DNA of 63,374 nt from an uncultured Neglectibacter sp. (GTDB lineage Bacteria; Bacillota; Clostridia; Oscillospirales; Acutalibacteraceae). The position numbers and the translations under genes are program-made. The stretch spans positions 1 through 63,374 of the forward strand of contig CANSKS010000010.1 of NCBI GenBank assembly GCA_947647615.1, in the 5' to 3' direction. This document shows, piece after piece, positions 12,211 to 21,091 of this stretch. Positions within the stretch are counted from its first letter, which is position 1. Every line of letters starts with the position of its first letter. The notes beneath the pieces were generated by a model that made no database searches, was not told where the DNA came from, and saw only the letters and a program-made list of their open reading frames with translations.

Positions 12211-13965
12211 TTATTCTACATCTTGAAGGGCGTCGAAGCCTTCTTCCCCAGTACGTACCTTCACCACGTTTTCTACATCGTAAACGAAGATTTTTCCATC
12301 CCCGATATGTCCGGTATACAAGACCTGCTTGGCCGTTTCTATTACACTGCGCACAGGCACCTTGCTCACCACCATATCCACCTGTACCTTTGGCAGCAGG
12401 TTGGCCTCTACCGGCACGCCCCGGTAATATTCCGGCTTGCCCTTCTGCACACCGCATCCCAGCACATGGGAAACGGTCATACCGGTGATTCCCAAGGTCA
12501 TCATGGCGCTTTTTAAGGCTTCGAGACGGGACTCTTTACAGACAATCTGCACCTTTGTAAACTTAGGAGCGCCTTCCTCCCGGAAATCGGGCACCCGCTT
12601 TACGGGCACCGCCTCGGCCGGGGGCGTCTCGCCCGCCACGGTCACAGCCCCTTCAAAGCCATAATCCAGGCTTTCCACAGCGGGCAGGAAATCGGCATAT
12701 GCGCTGGGAAGGCCGTGCTCCGTGCTGTCCAGCCCCCGGATTTCTTCCTCGGGGGACACACGCAGACCCACTGTCCTTTTAATAAGCTGGAATACCAGGG
12801 TCATTAGGAGGGCTGTCCAGACCAGAATCGCCGCAATGCCCAAGGCCTGAACTCCCAGTTGGCGGAAATCGCCGGTGTAAAGCAGCCCCCGAAGTCCGGC
12901 CGGGGCAGCGGGCGTAGCCAACAGGCCCACGGCCAGCGTACCCCAGACGCCGTTGGCCATATGTACCGCCACCGCGCCCACCGGGTCGTCGATGTGCAGC
13001 TTCAGGTCTAAAAGCTCCACTACCATCACTACCAAAATGCCGGAGACAACGCCTACTACCGTAGATCCCATAGCGTCCAGGGCATCGCAGCCTGCGGTGA
13101 TGCCCACCAGGCCTGCCAGGGAAGCGTTCAGACACATAGAAACATCGGGCTTCCCATTTTTCACCCAGGTGAAGATCATGGTGGTACAGGTCGCCACTGC
13201 GGGAGCTATGGTGGTGGTCAGAAAAATGGAGGCCAAAGAAGCGCCATCCCAAGCGGCCGCGCCGTTAAACCCATACCATCCAAACCACAGGATAAAACAG
13301 CCCAGGGCTCCCAAGGTGATCGAGTGGCCGGGGATAGCGTTTACCTTCTTTCCCTTGCCCGATTGGTCTTTCCCATACTTTCCGAGTCTTGGGCCCACCA
13401 AAATGGCTCCGATCAGCGCCGTGACGCCACCCACGGAATGAATGGCGGCAGAGCCGGCGAAATCGTGAAAGCCCATTTGGGCAAGCCACCCCTGGGAGTT
13501 CCACACCCAACCGGCCTCTATGGGGTAAACGAACAGGGAAATGGCAGCGGAATAAAGGCAATAGGAAAGGAATTTGGTGCGTTCCGCCATAGAGCCGGAA
13601 ACAATGGTGGCCGCTGTGGCGCAGAACACCAGGTTGAACACAAAGCTGGAAGCGTTCCCTTGAATGAACCCGCCAAAATCCTGGAATATATTTAAGTTGG
13701 GAACCCCAATAAACCCAAACGCATAATCTTCCGCCATCATAAGGCTAAAGCCCAGCAGCACGAACACCACGGTGCCAATGCAAAAATCCATCAGGTTTTT
13801 CATGATGATGTTGCCCGCGTTTTTGGCACGGGTAAACCCGGTTTCCACCATGGCAAAGCCAGCCTGCATAAAAAATACCAGCGCCGCGCCGATTAGGAAC
13901 CATACGCCGAACACCTCTTTGGTGACAGCCCCTTCTACAAAGGCGGCAAGTTCTTCTGTAATCAT
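12211..13965 (-). CDS. Ammonium transporter fused to a C-terminal PII signalling domain (Amt-GlnB/GlnK)
   Basis: Residues 1 to about 430 are an Amt/Mep/Rh channel (FFMQAGFAMVETGFTRAKN, GSAAIHSVGGV and a run of hydrophobic helices). Residues about 469-584 are a complete PII domain, with ALKSAMMTLGITGMTV, the T-loop QKGKPEYYRGV, HIGDGKIFVYDVENVV and the RTGEEG end. In separate systems PII (GlnK) blocks the Amt pore through its T-loop; here blocker and channel are one chain, so gating is likely intramolecular and set by ATP/ADP/2-oxoglutarate. The residue aligned with the uridylylated Tyr51 of E. coli GlnB is Val (RGVPVEAN), so uridylylation control looks absent. The gene lies 33 bases after GSIII, which uses the imported ammonium. 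Confidence 0.93.
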   Translation of the reverse strand: MITEELAAFVEGAVTKEVFGVWFLIGAALVFFMQAGFAMVETGFTRAKNAGNIIMKNLMDFCIGTVVFVLLGFSLMMAEDYAFGFIGVPNLNIFQDFGGFIQGNASSFVFNLVFCATAATIVSGSMAERTKFLSYCLYSAAISLFVYPIEAGWVWNSQGWLAQMGFHDFAGSAAIHSVGGVTALIGAILVGPRLGKYGKDQSGKGKKVNAIPGHSITLGALGCFILWFGWYGFNGAAAWDGASLASIFLTTTIAPAVATCTTMIFTWVKNGKPDVSMCLNASLAGLVGITAGCDALDAMGSTVVGVVSGILVVMVVELLDLKLHIDDPVGAVAVHMANGVWGTLAVGLLATPAAPAGLRGLLYTGDFRQLGVQALGIAAILVWTALLMTLVFQLIKRTVGLRVSPEEEIRGLDSTEHGLPSAYADFLPAVESLDYGFEGAVTVAGETPPAEAVPVKRVPDFREEGAPKFTKVQIVCKESRLEALKSAMMTLGITGMTVSHVLGCGVQKGKPEYYRGVPVEANLLPKVQVDMVVSKVPVRSVIETAKQVLYTGHIGDGKIFVYDVENVVKVRTGEEGFDALQDVE

Positions 13966-13998
13966 GGCAGTACCCTCCTTTTCCCTTGTGGGATTTTG

Positions 13999-16104
13999 TT
14001 ACCTCACGCTAAACAGCAGATCCCCATAGGTGGGGAAAGGCCAATATTTCTTGGCGGTATCGGCTTCCGCAAGGTCGCACACTCGGCGCAGGCGGCTCAT
14101 GGCTCCCAGCACCTTATCGCGGATGGCCGCAGAACACGCTACCGGATCTTCTATGGCCTGCGTTTCTTCCAAAACCTGTTCCAGTTCCTGCAGTCTTTGA
14201 GAAATTTCTGCCACATAGCCGGAGAGCTTTTCCACCAGGTCCCTTTCGTAGGCGCAGGGTGCGGAAGGGTCCAGGGCCTTTTGCGCTGCCGCCGTTTTGG
14301 CGATGTCCAGGCTGTAGGCCTCGATAGCCGGGGCAATTTCCGTTTTGGCCATATCCGCCATGGTGGCGGCCTCTATGGTGACAGCTTTACAGTAGTTTTC
14401 CAGCATAATATCCCGCCGGGAGCGCAGCTCTGCTTCTTTATAGACCCCCAAGCCGGTAAGCATTTTCACGTTTTTTTCGTCCAGTAAATGGGGCATGCAA
14501 TCGGGCGTAGTGGGATAATTGGAAAGCCCCCGGACTTCTGTGGCCTCTTTGATCCAGGCGTTGTCATAGCCGTTCCCGTTAAAGAGGATCCGTTTGTGAT
14601 CCTGAATGGTCTTGCGGATCATCTTGTGTAGAGCCGCCGGGAAATCTTCCGCCTGCTCCAGCCTGTCGGCGTAGACGCGCAGGCTTTCCGCCACTGCGCT
14701 GTTGAGCATGATATTGGCACAGGCAATGCTGTTGGAAGAGCCCAGCATACGGAACTCAAATTTATTCCCCGTAAAGGCAAAGGGAGATGTACGGTTGCGG
14801 TCGGTAGTATCTCTATTGAACCGGGGCAGCACATTCACTCCCAGTTTCAGCTGTGTTTTTTCCGCCCCTTCGTAAGGCATATCGGTTTCAATGGCGTCCA
14901 GCACAGCCTGAAGCTCTTCCCCTAAAAAGATAGATACCACTGCAGGCGGGGCCTCATTGGCTCCTAGACGGTGGTCGTTCCCGGCAGTAGCCACGGCGAT
15001 ACGCAGAAGATCCTGGTAATCGTCTACCGCCTTGATCACTGCGCAAAGGAACAGCAGGAACTGGGCATTTTCGTAAGGGGTCTCCCCGGGAGAAAGCAGG
15101 TTTACTCCACTGTCGGTAGAAATGGACCAGTTGTTGTGCTTGCCGCTGCCGTTCACTCCGTCAAAGGGCTTTTCATGCAAAAGGCACACCAGGCCATGTC
15201 GGGCCGCCACCTTCTGCATAATTTCCATGGTGAGCTGGTTGTGGTCGGTGGCCACATTGGTGGTGGTGTAAATGGGAGCCAACTCATGCTGAGCCGGCGC
15301 CACCTCGTTATGTTCTGTCTTGGCCAGAATGCCCAGCTTCCAAAGCTCTTCGTTCAGTTCCTCCATGTAAGCGGCCACCTGGGGCTTGATAACTCCGAAG
15401 TAGTGATCGTCAAGCTGCTGGCCCTTAGGGGGCTTGGCGCCGAACAAGGTACGGCCGCAATAAATCAAGTCCCGGCGCCGGTCATAAAGGGCCTTATCAA
15501 TTAAAAAGTACTCCTGCTCCGGCCCTACGGAAGAGCGCACCGCCTTTACCTTTTCGTTGCCAAAGAGCTTCAAGATGCGCAAAGCCTGTTTGTTCAGCGC
15601 TTCCATGGAGCGCAGCAGAGGCGTTTTTTTATCCAGCGCTTCCCCGCCGTAGGAGCAAAAGGCGGTGGGGATGCAAAGGGTTTTCCCCTTGATAAAAGCG
15701 TAAGAGGTGGGGTCCCAAGCGGTATAACCCCTGGCCTCAAAAGTGGCCCGCAATCCCCCGGAGGGAAAGGAAGAGGCATCCGGCTCTCCTTTAATTAACT
15801 CCTTGCCGGAAAATTCCATGATCACGCCGCCGTCTGGGGAGGGCGAAATAAAGCTGTCGTGCTTTTCCGCCGTGATCCCTGTCAAAGGCTGGAACCAATG
15901 GGTGTAATGGGTGGCCCCGTGGGCCACAGCCCAATCCCGCATGGCGTTAGCCACAGCATCGGCCACGCCAGGCTCCGGCCTGGCGCCTCTATCGATGGTG
16001 CGCTTTAAAGATTGGTAGACTGCGGCGCTGAGCTTCGCCTTCATCACTCTGTCGTCAAAGACCAGGCAACCAAAATATTCCGGTACGATTTTCACTCCTA
16101 CCAT
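13999..16104 (-). CDS. glnN: Glutamine synthetase type III
   Basis: Large glutamine synthetase (about 700 residues) that joins ammonia to glutamate with ATP. Visible GS motifs include [13 protein letters not shown], the ATP/glutamate segment [27 protein letters not shown] and [15 protein letters not shown], with a long C-terminal helical extension typical of GSIII. The start is uncertain. An upstream TTG (16119) lacks a ribosome site, the ATG at 16104 abuts AAAGGA, and a GTG at 16095 has AAAGGA 9 bases upstream and would give the start MKIVPEYFG. It is the first gene of the leftward cluster, behind a strong promoter and a terminator-like leader hairpin. Confidence 0.94.
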   Translation of the reverse strand: MVGVKIVPEYFGCLVFDDRVMKAKLSAAVYQSLKRTIDRGARPEPGVADAVANAMRDWAVAHGATHYTHWFQPLTGITAEKHDSFISPSPDGGVIMEFSGKELIKGEPDASSFPSGGLRATFEARGYTAWDPTSYAFIKGKTLCIPTAFCSYGGEALDKKTPLLRSMEALNKQALRILKLFGNEKVKAVRSSVGPEQEYFLIDKALYDRRRDLIYCGRTLFGAKPPKGQQLDDHYFGVIKPQVAAYMEELNEELWKLGILAKTEHNEVAPAQHELAPIYTTTNVATDHNQLTMEIMQKVAARHGLVCLLHEKPFDGVNGSGKHNNWSISTDSGVNLLSPGETPYENAQFLLFLCAVIKAVDDYQDLLRIAVATAGNDHRLGANEAPPAVVSIFLGEELQAVLDAIETDMPYEGAEKTQLKLGVNVLPRFNRDTTDRNRTSPFAFTGNKFEFRMLGSSNSIACANIMLNSAVAESLRVYADRLEQAEDFPAALHKMIRKTIQDHKRILFNGNGYDNAWIKEATEVRGLSNYPTTPDCMPHLLDEKNVKMLTGLGVYKEAELRSRRDIMLENYCKAVTIEAATMADMAKTEIAPAIEAYSLDIAKTAAAQKALDPSAPCAYERDLVEKLSGYVAEISQRLQELEQVLEETQAIEDPVACSAAIRDKVLGAMSRLRRVCDLAEADTAKKYWPFPTYGDLLFSVR

Positions 16105-16130
16105 TCCTTTCTTTATCAAGAATAGGACAA

Positions 16131-16172
16131 AATAAAAGAGACAAAGGCGCCTTTCCCAAGGAAGACGCCTTT
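16131..16172 (-). promoter_or_regulatory. Attenuator-like hairpin in the GSIII leader
   Basis: In the minus-strand leader RNA, AAAGGCGUCUU pairs over 11 positions (one G-U) with AAGGCGCCUUU around a short CCUUGGGA loop. It is followed by a U-rich run (GUCUCUUUUAUUUU). It lies between the promoter and the start codon, so it should stop transcription unless antagonised. The reverse complement of the element recurs in the divergent glutamate synthase leader. An ANTAR antiterminator protein encoded at 21092-21676 is the natural candidate regulator, although a canonical ANTAR hexaloop is not evident. Confidence 0.7.
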
Positions 16173-16187
16173 GCCTTTCTGCCCTGT

Positions 16188-16216
16188 ATTTTACACCCTG
16201 AATTTTCTTTTGTCAA
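16188..16216 (-). promoter_or_regulatory. Sigma-A promoter for the leftward GSIII operon
   Basis: TTGACA (16216-16211) and TAAAAT (16193-16188) on the minus strand with a 17-base spacer. The predicted start is near 16181, giving a leader of roughly 75-85 bases that holds the hairpin at 16143-16172. Confidence 0.8.
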
Positions 16217-16277
16217 CCCGGTTTTGCAATTTTATTTTTATGTTCCTGCAAATTCCTTTTTGTTCTGTATTTTTATC

Positions 16278-16306
16278 TTGACAAAATGCAAGAACTCTGG
16301 TATATT
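16278..16306 (+). promoter_or_regulatory. Sigma-A promoter for the rightward glutamate synthase operon
   Basis: TTGACA (16278-16283) and TATATT (16301-16306) with a 17-base spacer. The start is expected near 16313, leaving a structured leader of about 143 bases before the first ATG. It is divergent from the GSIII promoter, with 61 bases between the two -35 boxes. Confidence 0.8.
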
Positions 16307-16323
16307 AGTTGCAGAAAATGGGC

Positions 16324-16396
16324 AAAGGCGTTCATTCTTCGGGCAGGTATCCCCTACAGTTTCGGGGCGCCTTTCCCAAGGAAGAACGCCTTTTCA
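16324..16396 (+). promoter_or_regulatory. Structured leader of the glutamate synthase operon (candidate antiterminator/terminator)
   Basis: AAAGGCGTTC (16324-16333) can pair with GAACGCCTTT (16384-16393). The same 3' segment can instead form a local GGCG/CGCC hairpin (16366-16390) followed by TTTT. These alternatives are mutually exclusive, as in attenuation control. The block GCGCCTTTCCCAAGGAAGA (from about 16367) is shared with 16148-16166 in the GSIII leader. I infer common regulation; the ligand or protein is not shown by sequence. Confidence 0.55.
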
Positions 16397-16455
16397 CGTT
16401 CCAGAGGGACAGCCGGGCAAACCCGGGCCCATTTGGCGAAAGGAATGTGAGAACT

Positions 16456-17550
16456 ATGGTACTGGAAGGCCAAACCCGTATTCCCTCCGGCTGCGCTATC
16501 GCCGCCGTGATCTCCCGGGATGGGAAGCGAATGTCCGGCGAGGGAATCATACGCGCCATGTACCCCATGCACGACCGTTCCAACGGCCTGGGCGGCGGCT
16601 TTGCCGGTTACGGTATTTACCCGGAATACCGGGATTTTTATGCCCTGCACTTCTTTTTTAACAACCGTGCCGCCCGCAAGGACTGCGAAGCTTTTTTAAA
16701 GGAACGGTTCGAGATTGTAAAATCCGAGCTGCTCCCTACTCGGAAGCTTCCGGCCATTACCGACGAGCCCATTATTTGGCGGTATTTTGTTGCCCCTCTA
16801 GGCTCGGTGCTCCGTTCCCTGCAGCTGGATGAAAAAGAATTTGTGGCCCGCACCGTCATGAAGCTCAACGCGGAAATGCCCGGCGCTTATGTGTTTTCCA
16901 GCGGTAAAAACATGGGAGCCTTCAAGGCCGTAGGATTCCCCGAGGATGTAGGCGCCTTTTACAAGCTGGAAGAATACGAGGGCTATTCTTGGACGGCCCA
17001 CGGCCGTTATCCCACTAACACTCCCGGCTGGTGGGGCGGCGCCCATCCCTTTACCCTTTTGGATTATTCCATAGTCCACAACGGCGAAATTTCTTCCTAC
17101 GATGCCAACCGCCGCTTTATAGAGATGTTCGGGTACCAGTGCAATTTACAAACCGACACAGAAGTGATCACCTACTTGATGGATTACCTGATTCGCGTCC
17201 AGGGGCTCACCCTGGAAGAAGCGGCCAGCGTGATCGCGGCACCTTTTTGGTCCGACATCGAAAGGATGCCCAATAGAGAAGACCGGCAGCGGCTTCGGTA
17301 TTTGCGCACCCTGTTCCCAAGCCTGCTGGTAACGGGGCCCTTCTCCATTGTATTCGGGTTTACCGGCGGGCTGATGGCTTTGAATGACCGCTTGAAGCTG
17401 CGTTCTATGGTGGTGGGCGAAAAGGGCGCCAAGGTGTTCATCGCCAGTGAAGAAGCCGCCATTCGAGCCATGGAGCCTCAGGCGGAAAACATTTTTGCCC
17501 CGGGCGGCGGCGAGCCGGTGATTGTCAAGGTAAAGGAGGGCACATTCTAA
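16456..17550 (+). CDS. Glutamate synthase, glutaminase subunit (archaeal-type split form)
   Basis: Class II glutaminase that supplies ammonia to the synthase subunit encoded next. The ATG at 16456 is preferred: it gives 364 residues starting MVLEGQTRIPSGC, the catalytic Cys13 lies after a short propeptide as in split glutamate synthases, and AAAGGA lies 11 bases upstream. The longer frame to 16309 would run through the structured leader. Conserved segments include GYSWTAHGRYPTNTPGW and the NGEIS(S)Y motif. The stop TAA shares one base with the next ATG (TAATG), a coupling signal. Separate glutaminase, synthase and GXGXG genes replace the single large bacterial GltB. Confidence 0.92.
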   Translation: MVLEGQTRIPSGCAIAAVISRDGKRMSGEGIIRAMYPMHDRSNGLGGGFAGYGIYPEYRDFYALHFFFNNRAARKDCEAFLKERFEIVKSELLPTRKLPAITDEPIIWRYFVAPLGSVLRSLQLDEKEFVARTVMKLNAEMPGAYVFSSGKNMGAFKAVGFPEDVGAFYKLEEYEGYSWTAHGRYPTNTPGWWGGAHPFTLLDYSIVHNGEISSYDANRRFIEMFGYQCNLQTDTEVITYLMDYLIRVQGLTLEEAASVIAAPFWSDIERMPNREDRQRLRYLRTLFPSLLVTGPFSIVFGFTGGLMALNDRLKLRSMVVGEKGAKVFIASEEAAIRAMEPQAENIFAPGGGEPVIVKVKEGTF

Positions 17551-19055
17551 TGGGAGTAGCGTTTATTTACCCGGAATTCGAAGTGGTTCGCAACGAGGGC
17601 CGCTGTACGGCCTGTCGTATTTGCGAAGGGCAATGTCCCAACGGTGTTCACCACTTTGACGCCAAAAGCGGCCGCTTGGCCAGCGAAGAAAGCAAATGTG
17701 TCAACTGCCAGCGCTGTGTGGCCTTTTGCCCCACTCGGGCCTTGAAAATTGTAAAGAGCGATTGCGCTCCGCGGGAAAACGCCAATTGGCAGCGGAGCAC
17801 CATTCAGGAAATTTACAAGCAGGCGGCCAGCGGCGGCGTGCTGCTCTCCTCCATGGGGAATCCCAACCCCCTGCCGGTCTATTGGGACAGGCTTCTCATC
17901 AACGCTTCCCAGGTGACGAACCCGCCCATCGACCCCTTGCGAGAGCCCATGGAAACCAAGGTGTTTTTGGGGCAGAAGCCCGGAAAAATACAGCGGGACA
18001 AAGAGGGAAGGCTGCTGTGTGACCTGCCGCCCCAAATAGAGCTTTCCATGCCGGTGATGTTTTCGGCCATGAGCTATGGTTCCATTAGCTATAACGCCCA
18101 TGAGGCCCTGGCCAGAGCCGCTACCGAGCTGGGGACCCTTTATAACACCGGTGAGGGCGGGCTCCACGAAAACCTTTACTGTTACGGGCCCAACACCATT
18201 GTACAGGTGGCCTCCGGCCGCTTCGGCGTCCATGAGGAATACCTCAGCGCCGGGGCCGCCATTGAGATCAAAATGGGCCAAGGGGCGAAGCCGGGCATTG
18301 GCGGGCACCTGCCTGGCAAGAAGATCGTGGGGGATGTTTCCCGCACCCGAATGATCCCCGAAGGCTCCGACGCCATTTCCCCTGCCCCCCACCACGACAT
18401 CTACTCCATCGAGGACCTGCGCCAGCTGGTATTTTCTTTGAAAGAAGCCACCGAATACCAAAAGCCGGTGCTTGTGAAGGTGGCGGCGGTACACAACATT
18501 GCGGCCATCGCCAGCGGCATTGCCCGCAGCGGCGCCGATATCATTGCCATTGACGGTTTCCGGGGCGGCACCGGGGCAGCGCCTACCCGCATCCGTGACA
18601 ACGTGGGTATTCCCCTGGAACTGGCCTTGGCTGCCGTAGACCAGCGACTGCGGGATGAGGGGATTCGTGACCGGGTTTCCCTGGTGGCCGGGGGCAGCGT
18701 TCGGAGCGCGGCAGATGTGGTGAAGGCCGTGGCCCTGGGGGCGGACGCCTGCTACATAGCCACTGCGGCCCTGCTGGCTCTGGGCTGCCACCTGTGCCGC
18801 ACCTGTCAGAGCGGAAGGTGCAGCTGGGGGATCGCCACCCAAGACCCAACGTTGGTAAAACGGCTGGACCCTATCGCAGGCAGCCAGCGCCTTGTGAACC
18901 TGATGACAGCCTGGCGTCATGAGATCATGGAGCTCATGGGCGGCATGGGCATCAACTCCATAGAGGCCTTGCGGGGAAACCGGCTGATGCTGCGGGGTAT
19001 TGGCTTAACAGAAAAAGAATTGCAGATCCTGGGCGTTTCCCACGCCGGTGAATGA
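17550..19055 (+). CDS. Glutamate synthase, FMN/Fe-S catalytic subunit with N-terminal ferredoxin domain
   Basis: Converts 2-oxoglutarate and ammonia to glutamate. Residues about 10-75 hold two 4Fe-4S motifs (CTACRICEGQCPNG and CVNCQRCVAFCP). The remainder is the FMN barrel with GAKPGIGGHLPGKK, IAIDGFRGGTGAAP and the cysteine cluster CHLCRTCQSGRC before WGIATQ. The 501-residue length fits the archaeal-type subunit. No NADPH-binding small subunit is adjacent, so electrons may come from ferredoxin or a separate oxidoreductase; that is inference. It is tightly coupled to its neighbours. Confidence 0.93.
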   Translation: MGVAFIYPEFEVVRNEGRCTACRICEGQCPNGVHHFDAKSGRLASEESKCVNCQRCVAFCPTRALKIVKSDCAPRENANWQRSTIQEIYKQAASGGVLLSSMGNPNPLPVYWDRLLINASQVTNPPIDPLREPMETKVFLGQKPGKIQRDKEGRLLCDLPPQIELSMPVMFSAMSYGSISYNAHEALARAATELGTLYNTGEGGLHENLYCYGPNTIVQVASGRFGVHEEYLSAGAAIEIKMGQGAKPGIGGHLPGKKIVGDVSRTRMIPEGSDAISPAPHHDIYSIEDLRQLVFSLKEATEYQKPVLVKVAAVHNIAAIASGIARSGADIIAIDGFRGGTGAAPTRIRDNVGIPLELALAAVDQRLRDEGIRDRVSLVAGGSVRSAADVVKAVALGADACYIATAALLALGCHLCRTCQSGRCSWGIATQDPTLVKRLDPIAGSQRLVNLMTAWRHEIMELMGGMGINSIEALRGNRLMLRGIGLTEKELQILGVSHAGE

Positions 19056-19106
19056 GCTTTGAAAAGCCAGCTCTCTACCCCAAAAGTTTTACAGGAAAGG
19101 ATTGTG

Positions 19107-19838
19107 GTGACCGCTATGTTTTCCATAAATGCCGAAGGGCTCGGCTACAGGAGCCTGAACGAAGAATTGCGCCGGAGCGGAGAGCTCTGCGCCATTTTCG
19201 GCTGTCGGGGCCAGCGCTTTATTGCTGCCGGAATGTCCCAAAAGGCCATTATTATAGAAGGCGTTCCCGGCAATGCCCTGGGCGCTTATTTGAACGGTGC
19301 CTCCATCACGGTACGCGGCAACGCCCAGGACGCCGTGGGAGACACCATGAACAGCGGGCAAATTGTGGTTCACGGCAGTATTGGCGACGCTGCCGGATAT
19401 GCCATGCGCGGCGGGAAGATCCTGGTGAAAGGCAATGCCGGTTACCGGGCCGGTATTCACATGAAGGCCTACCGGGAAAAATCGCCTGTCATGGTCATTG
19501 GCGGCGTAGCCGGCAGCTTTCTGGGGGAATATCAGGCTGGAGGCATCATTTTAGTTTTGGGCCTCGAAGCCTGCGGAAAACCTGTGGTGGGAAGCTTTCC
19601 CTGCACAGGCATGCATGGCGGAAAAATGTTCCTGCGAGGCGAGTGCCAAGACGTGCTCTTTCCCCGGCAGGTCAGCGCCAGGTTAGCGGACGCGGAAGCT
19701 CTGAAAGAAATTGAGCCCTATGTTTCGGAATATTGCGAGCTGTTCGGTTATGACACCAAGGCCGTGATGGATTCCCCCTTCACCCTGGTAACTCCAGACA
19801 GCAAAAACCCTTACCGGCAAATGTATGTGGCAAATTGA
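19107..19838 (+). CDS. Glutamate synthase, GXGXG (alpha) subunit
   Basis: C-terminal beta-helix domain of glutamate synthase encoded separately. Regularly spaced glycines (GVPGNALGAYLNG, GNAQDAVGDTMNSG, GSIGDAAGYAMRGG) mark the right-handed beta-helix. The GTG at 19107 is chosen because GGAAAGG is 6 bases upstream. An ATG at 19116 (MFSINAEGLGYRSLNE) is the alternative, and a TTG at 19059 lacks a ribosome site. It completes the three-gene synthase that feeds glutamate to both glutamine synthetases of this locus. Confidence 0.9.
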   Translation: MTAMFSINAEGLGYRSLNEELRRSGELCAIFGCRGQRFIAAGMSQKAIIIEGVPGNALGAYLNGASITVRGNAQDAVGDTMNSGQIVVHGSIGDAAGYAMRGGKILVKGNAGYRAGIHMKAYREKSPVMVIGGVAGSFLGEYQAGGIILVLGLEACGKPVVGSFPCTGMHGGKMFLRGECQDVLFPRQVSARLADAEALKEIEPYVSEYCELFGYDTKAVMDSPFTLVTPDSKNPYRQMYVAN

Positions 19839-19855
19839 GGAAGGCTGGTGACAGC

Positions 19856-21070
19856 GTGAACTATACCAATGAAGAAGTCCTGCAATATGTACGGGAAGAA
19901 GATGTAAAATTTATTCGCCTGGCTTTTTGCGATGTGTTCGGCAGGCAGAAAAACATCGCTATCATGCCGGAAGAGCTGCCTCGAGCTTTTGAGGCCGGCA
20001 TTGGCATAGACGCTTCGGCCATTGCCGGGTTTGGGGATGAGACCTATTCCGACCTGGTCCTGCGGCCCGACCCTTCCACCCTGGCAGTGCTGCCCTGGCG
20101 TCCTGAACACGGCCGGGTGGTACGCATGTTCTGCGCCGTAACCTGGCCCGACGGCCGAGCCTTTGCGGCCGACACCCGGAGTCTGCTGCTTCGGGCGGAG
20201 ACCCAGGCCAGGCAGGCCGGAATCCACTTTTCCTTTGGCGCGGAGCAGGAATTTTACCTTTTTCGCCTGGATGAATCCGGCAACCCCACCAAGACGCCCT
20301 ACGACCAGGCCGGGTATATGGATATCGCCCCGGAAGACCGAGGCGAGAACATCCGGCGGGAGATTTGCCTTACTTTGGAGCAGATGGGCATTTATCCGGA
20401 AAGCTCCCACCACGAGGAAGGCCCGGGACAAAACGAGATCGACTTCCGCTACGCAGGTCCGGTGACAGCCGCCGACAACGCCATGACCTTCCAAACTGTG
20501 GTGAAAACCTCCGCCTACCGTAACGGCCTCTTTGCCGATTTTGGTCCTAAGCCCCTGGCGGACCAGCCGGGAAACGGGCTGCATATCAACCTTTCTGTCC
20601 GGTCGGAGGACGGCAGCGATATGCTGCCCTATATGGTAGCCGGCGTCATGGATAAAATTTTGGACATGACAGCATTTTTGAACCCCACAGATGCCTCCTA
20701 CAAGCGCTTTGGCAGTTATAAAGCGCCGGGATATGTGGCTTGGTCCAGCGAAAATCGTTCTCAGCTGGTGCGCATTCCCGCCGCTTCCGGGAAGTACCGC
20801 CGGGCCGAGCTCCGTTCGCCGGATTCCGCCGCCAACCCCTACCTGGCCTTTGCCCTTTTAATCTACGCAGGGCTGGAAGGCATAGAAAAACGGCTGGAGC
20901 TGCCCATGGTAGCCAATTTCAATTTTTTTTCGGCAGACGCTTCCCTGCTTTCCAAATTCCGGAAGCTTCCCCAAAGCTTGGCCGAAGCCAGGGAGATCTC
21001 GCTGCAAAGCGATTTTATTCGCGCCCATGTGCCTTCCGCAATTTTAGAGGCTTACTTGCCCACATGCTAA
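19856..21070 (+). CDS. glnA: Glutamine synthetase type I, short form
   Basis: ATP-dependent glutamine synthetase with the N-terminal beta-grasp domain (FIRLAFCDVFGRQKN) and catalytic domain motifs FGAEQEFYLFR, NGLHINLSV, KAPGYVAWSSENR and SPDSAANPYLAFA. The GTG start at 19856 gives MNYTNEEVLQYVREED and has GAGGAAGG about 11 bases upstream. At 404 residues it is shorter than the usual 440-470, mainly at the C-terminus. I see no adenylylation-site motif. It lies 17 bases after the glutamate synthase subunit and forms a GS/GOGAT operon. It is the second, structurally unrelated glutamine synthetase class in this window. Confidence 0.9.
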   Translation: MNYTNEEVLQYVREEDVKFIRLAFCDVFGRQKNIAIMPEELPRAFEAGIGIDASAIAGFGDETYSDLVLRPDPSTLAVLPWRPEHGRVVRMFCAVTWPDGRAFAADTRSLLLRAETQARQAGIHFSFGAEQEFYLFRLDESGNPTKTPYDQAGYMDIAPEDRGENIRREICLTLEQMGIYPESSHHEEGPGQNEIDFRYAGPVTAADNAMTFQTVVKTSAYRNGLFADFGPKPLADQPGNGLHINLSVRSEDGSDMLPYMVAGVMDKILDMTAFLNPTDASYKRFGSYKAPGYVAWSSENRSQLVRIPAASGKYRRAELRSPDSAANPYLAFALLIYAGLEGIEKRLELPMVANFNFFSADASLLSKFRKLPQSLAEAREISLQSDFIRAHVPSAILEAYLPTC

Positions 21071-21091
21071 AAGAAGAGGAGCCATCCTTCC

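Noticed and set aside
16131-16396. Canonical ANTAR dual-hexaloop target or glutamine riboswitch
   Set aside because: Neither paired hairpins with A-N-N-G-N-N loops nor the conserved glnA-RNA motifs could be found, so only a generic attenuator call is made.
17547-18920. 457-codon open frame on the minus strand
   Set aside because: It lies fully antisense to the glutamate synthase subunit, has low-complexity Gly/His/Gln-rich composition and no ribosome site. It is a shadow frame of GC-rich coding DNA.
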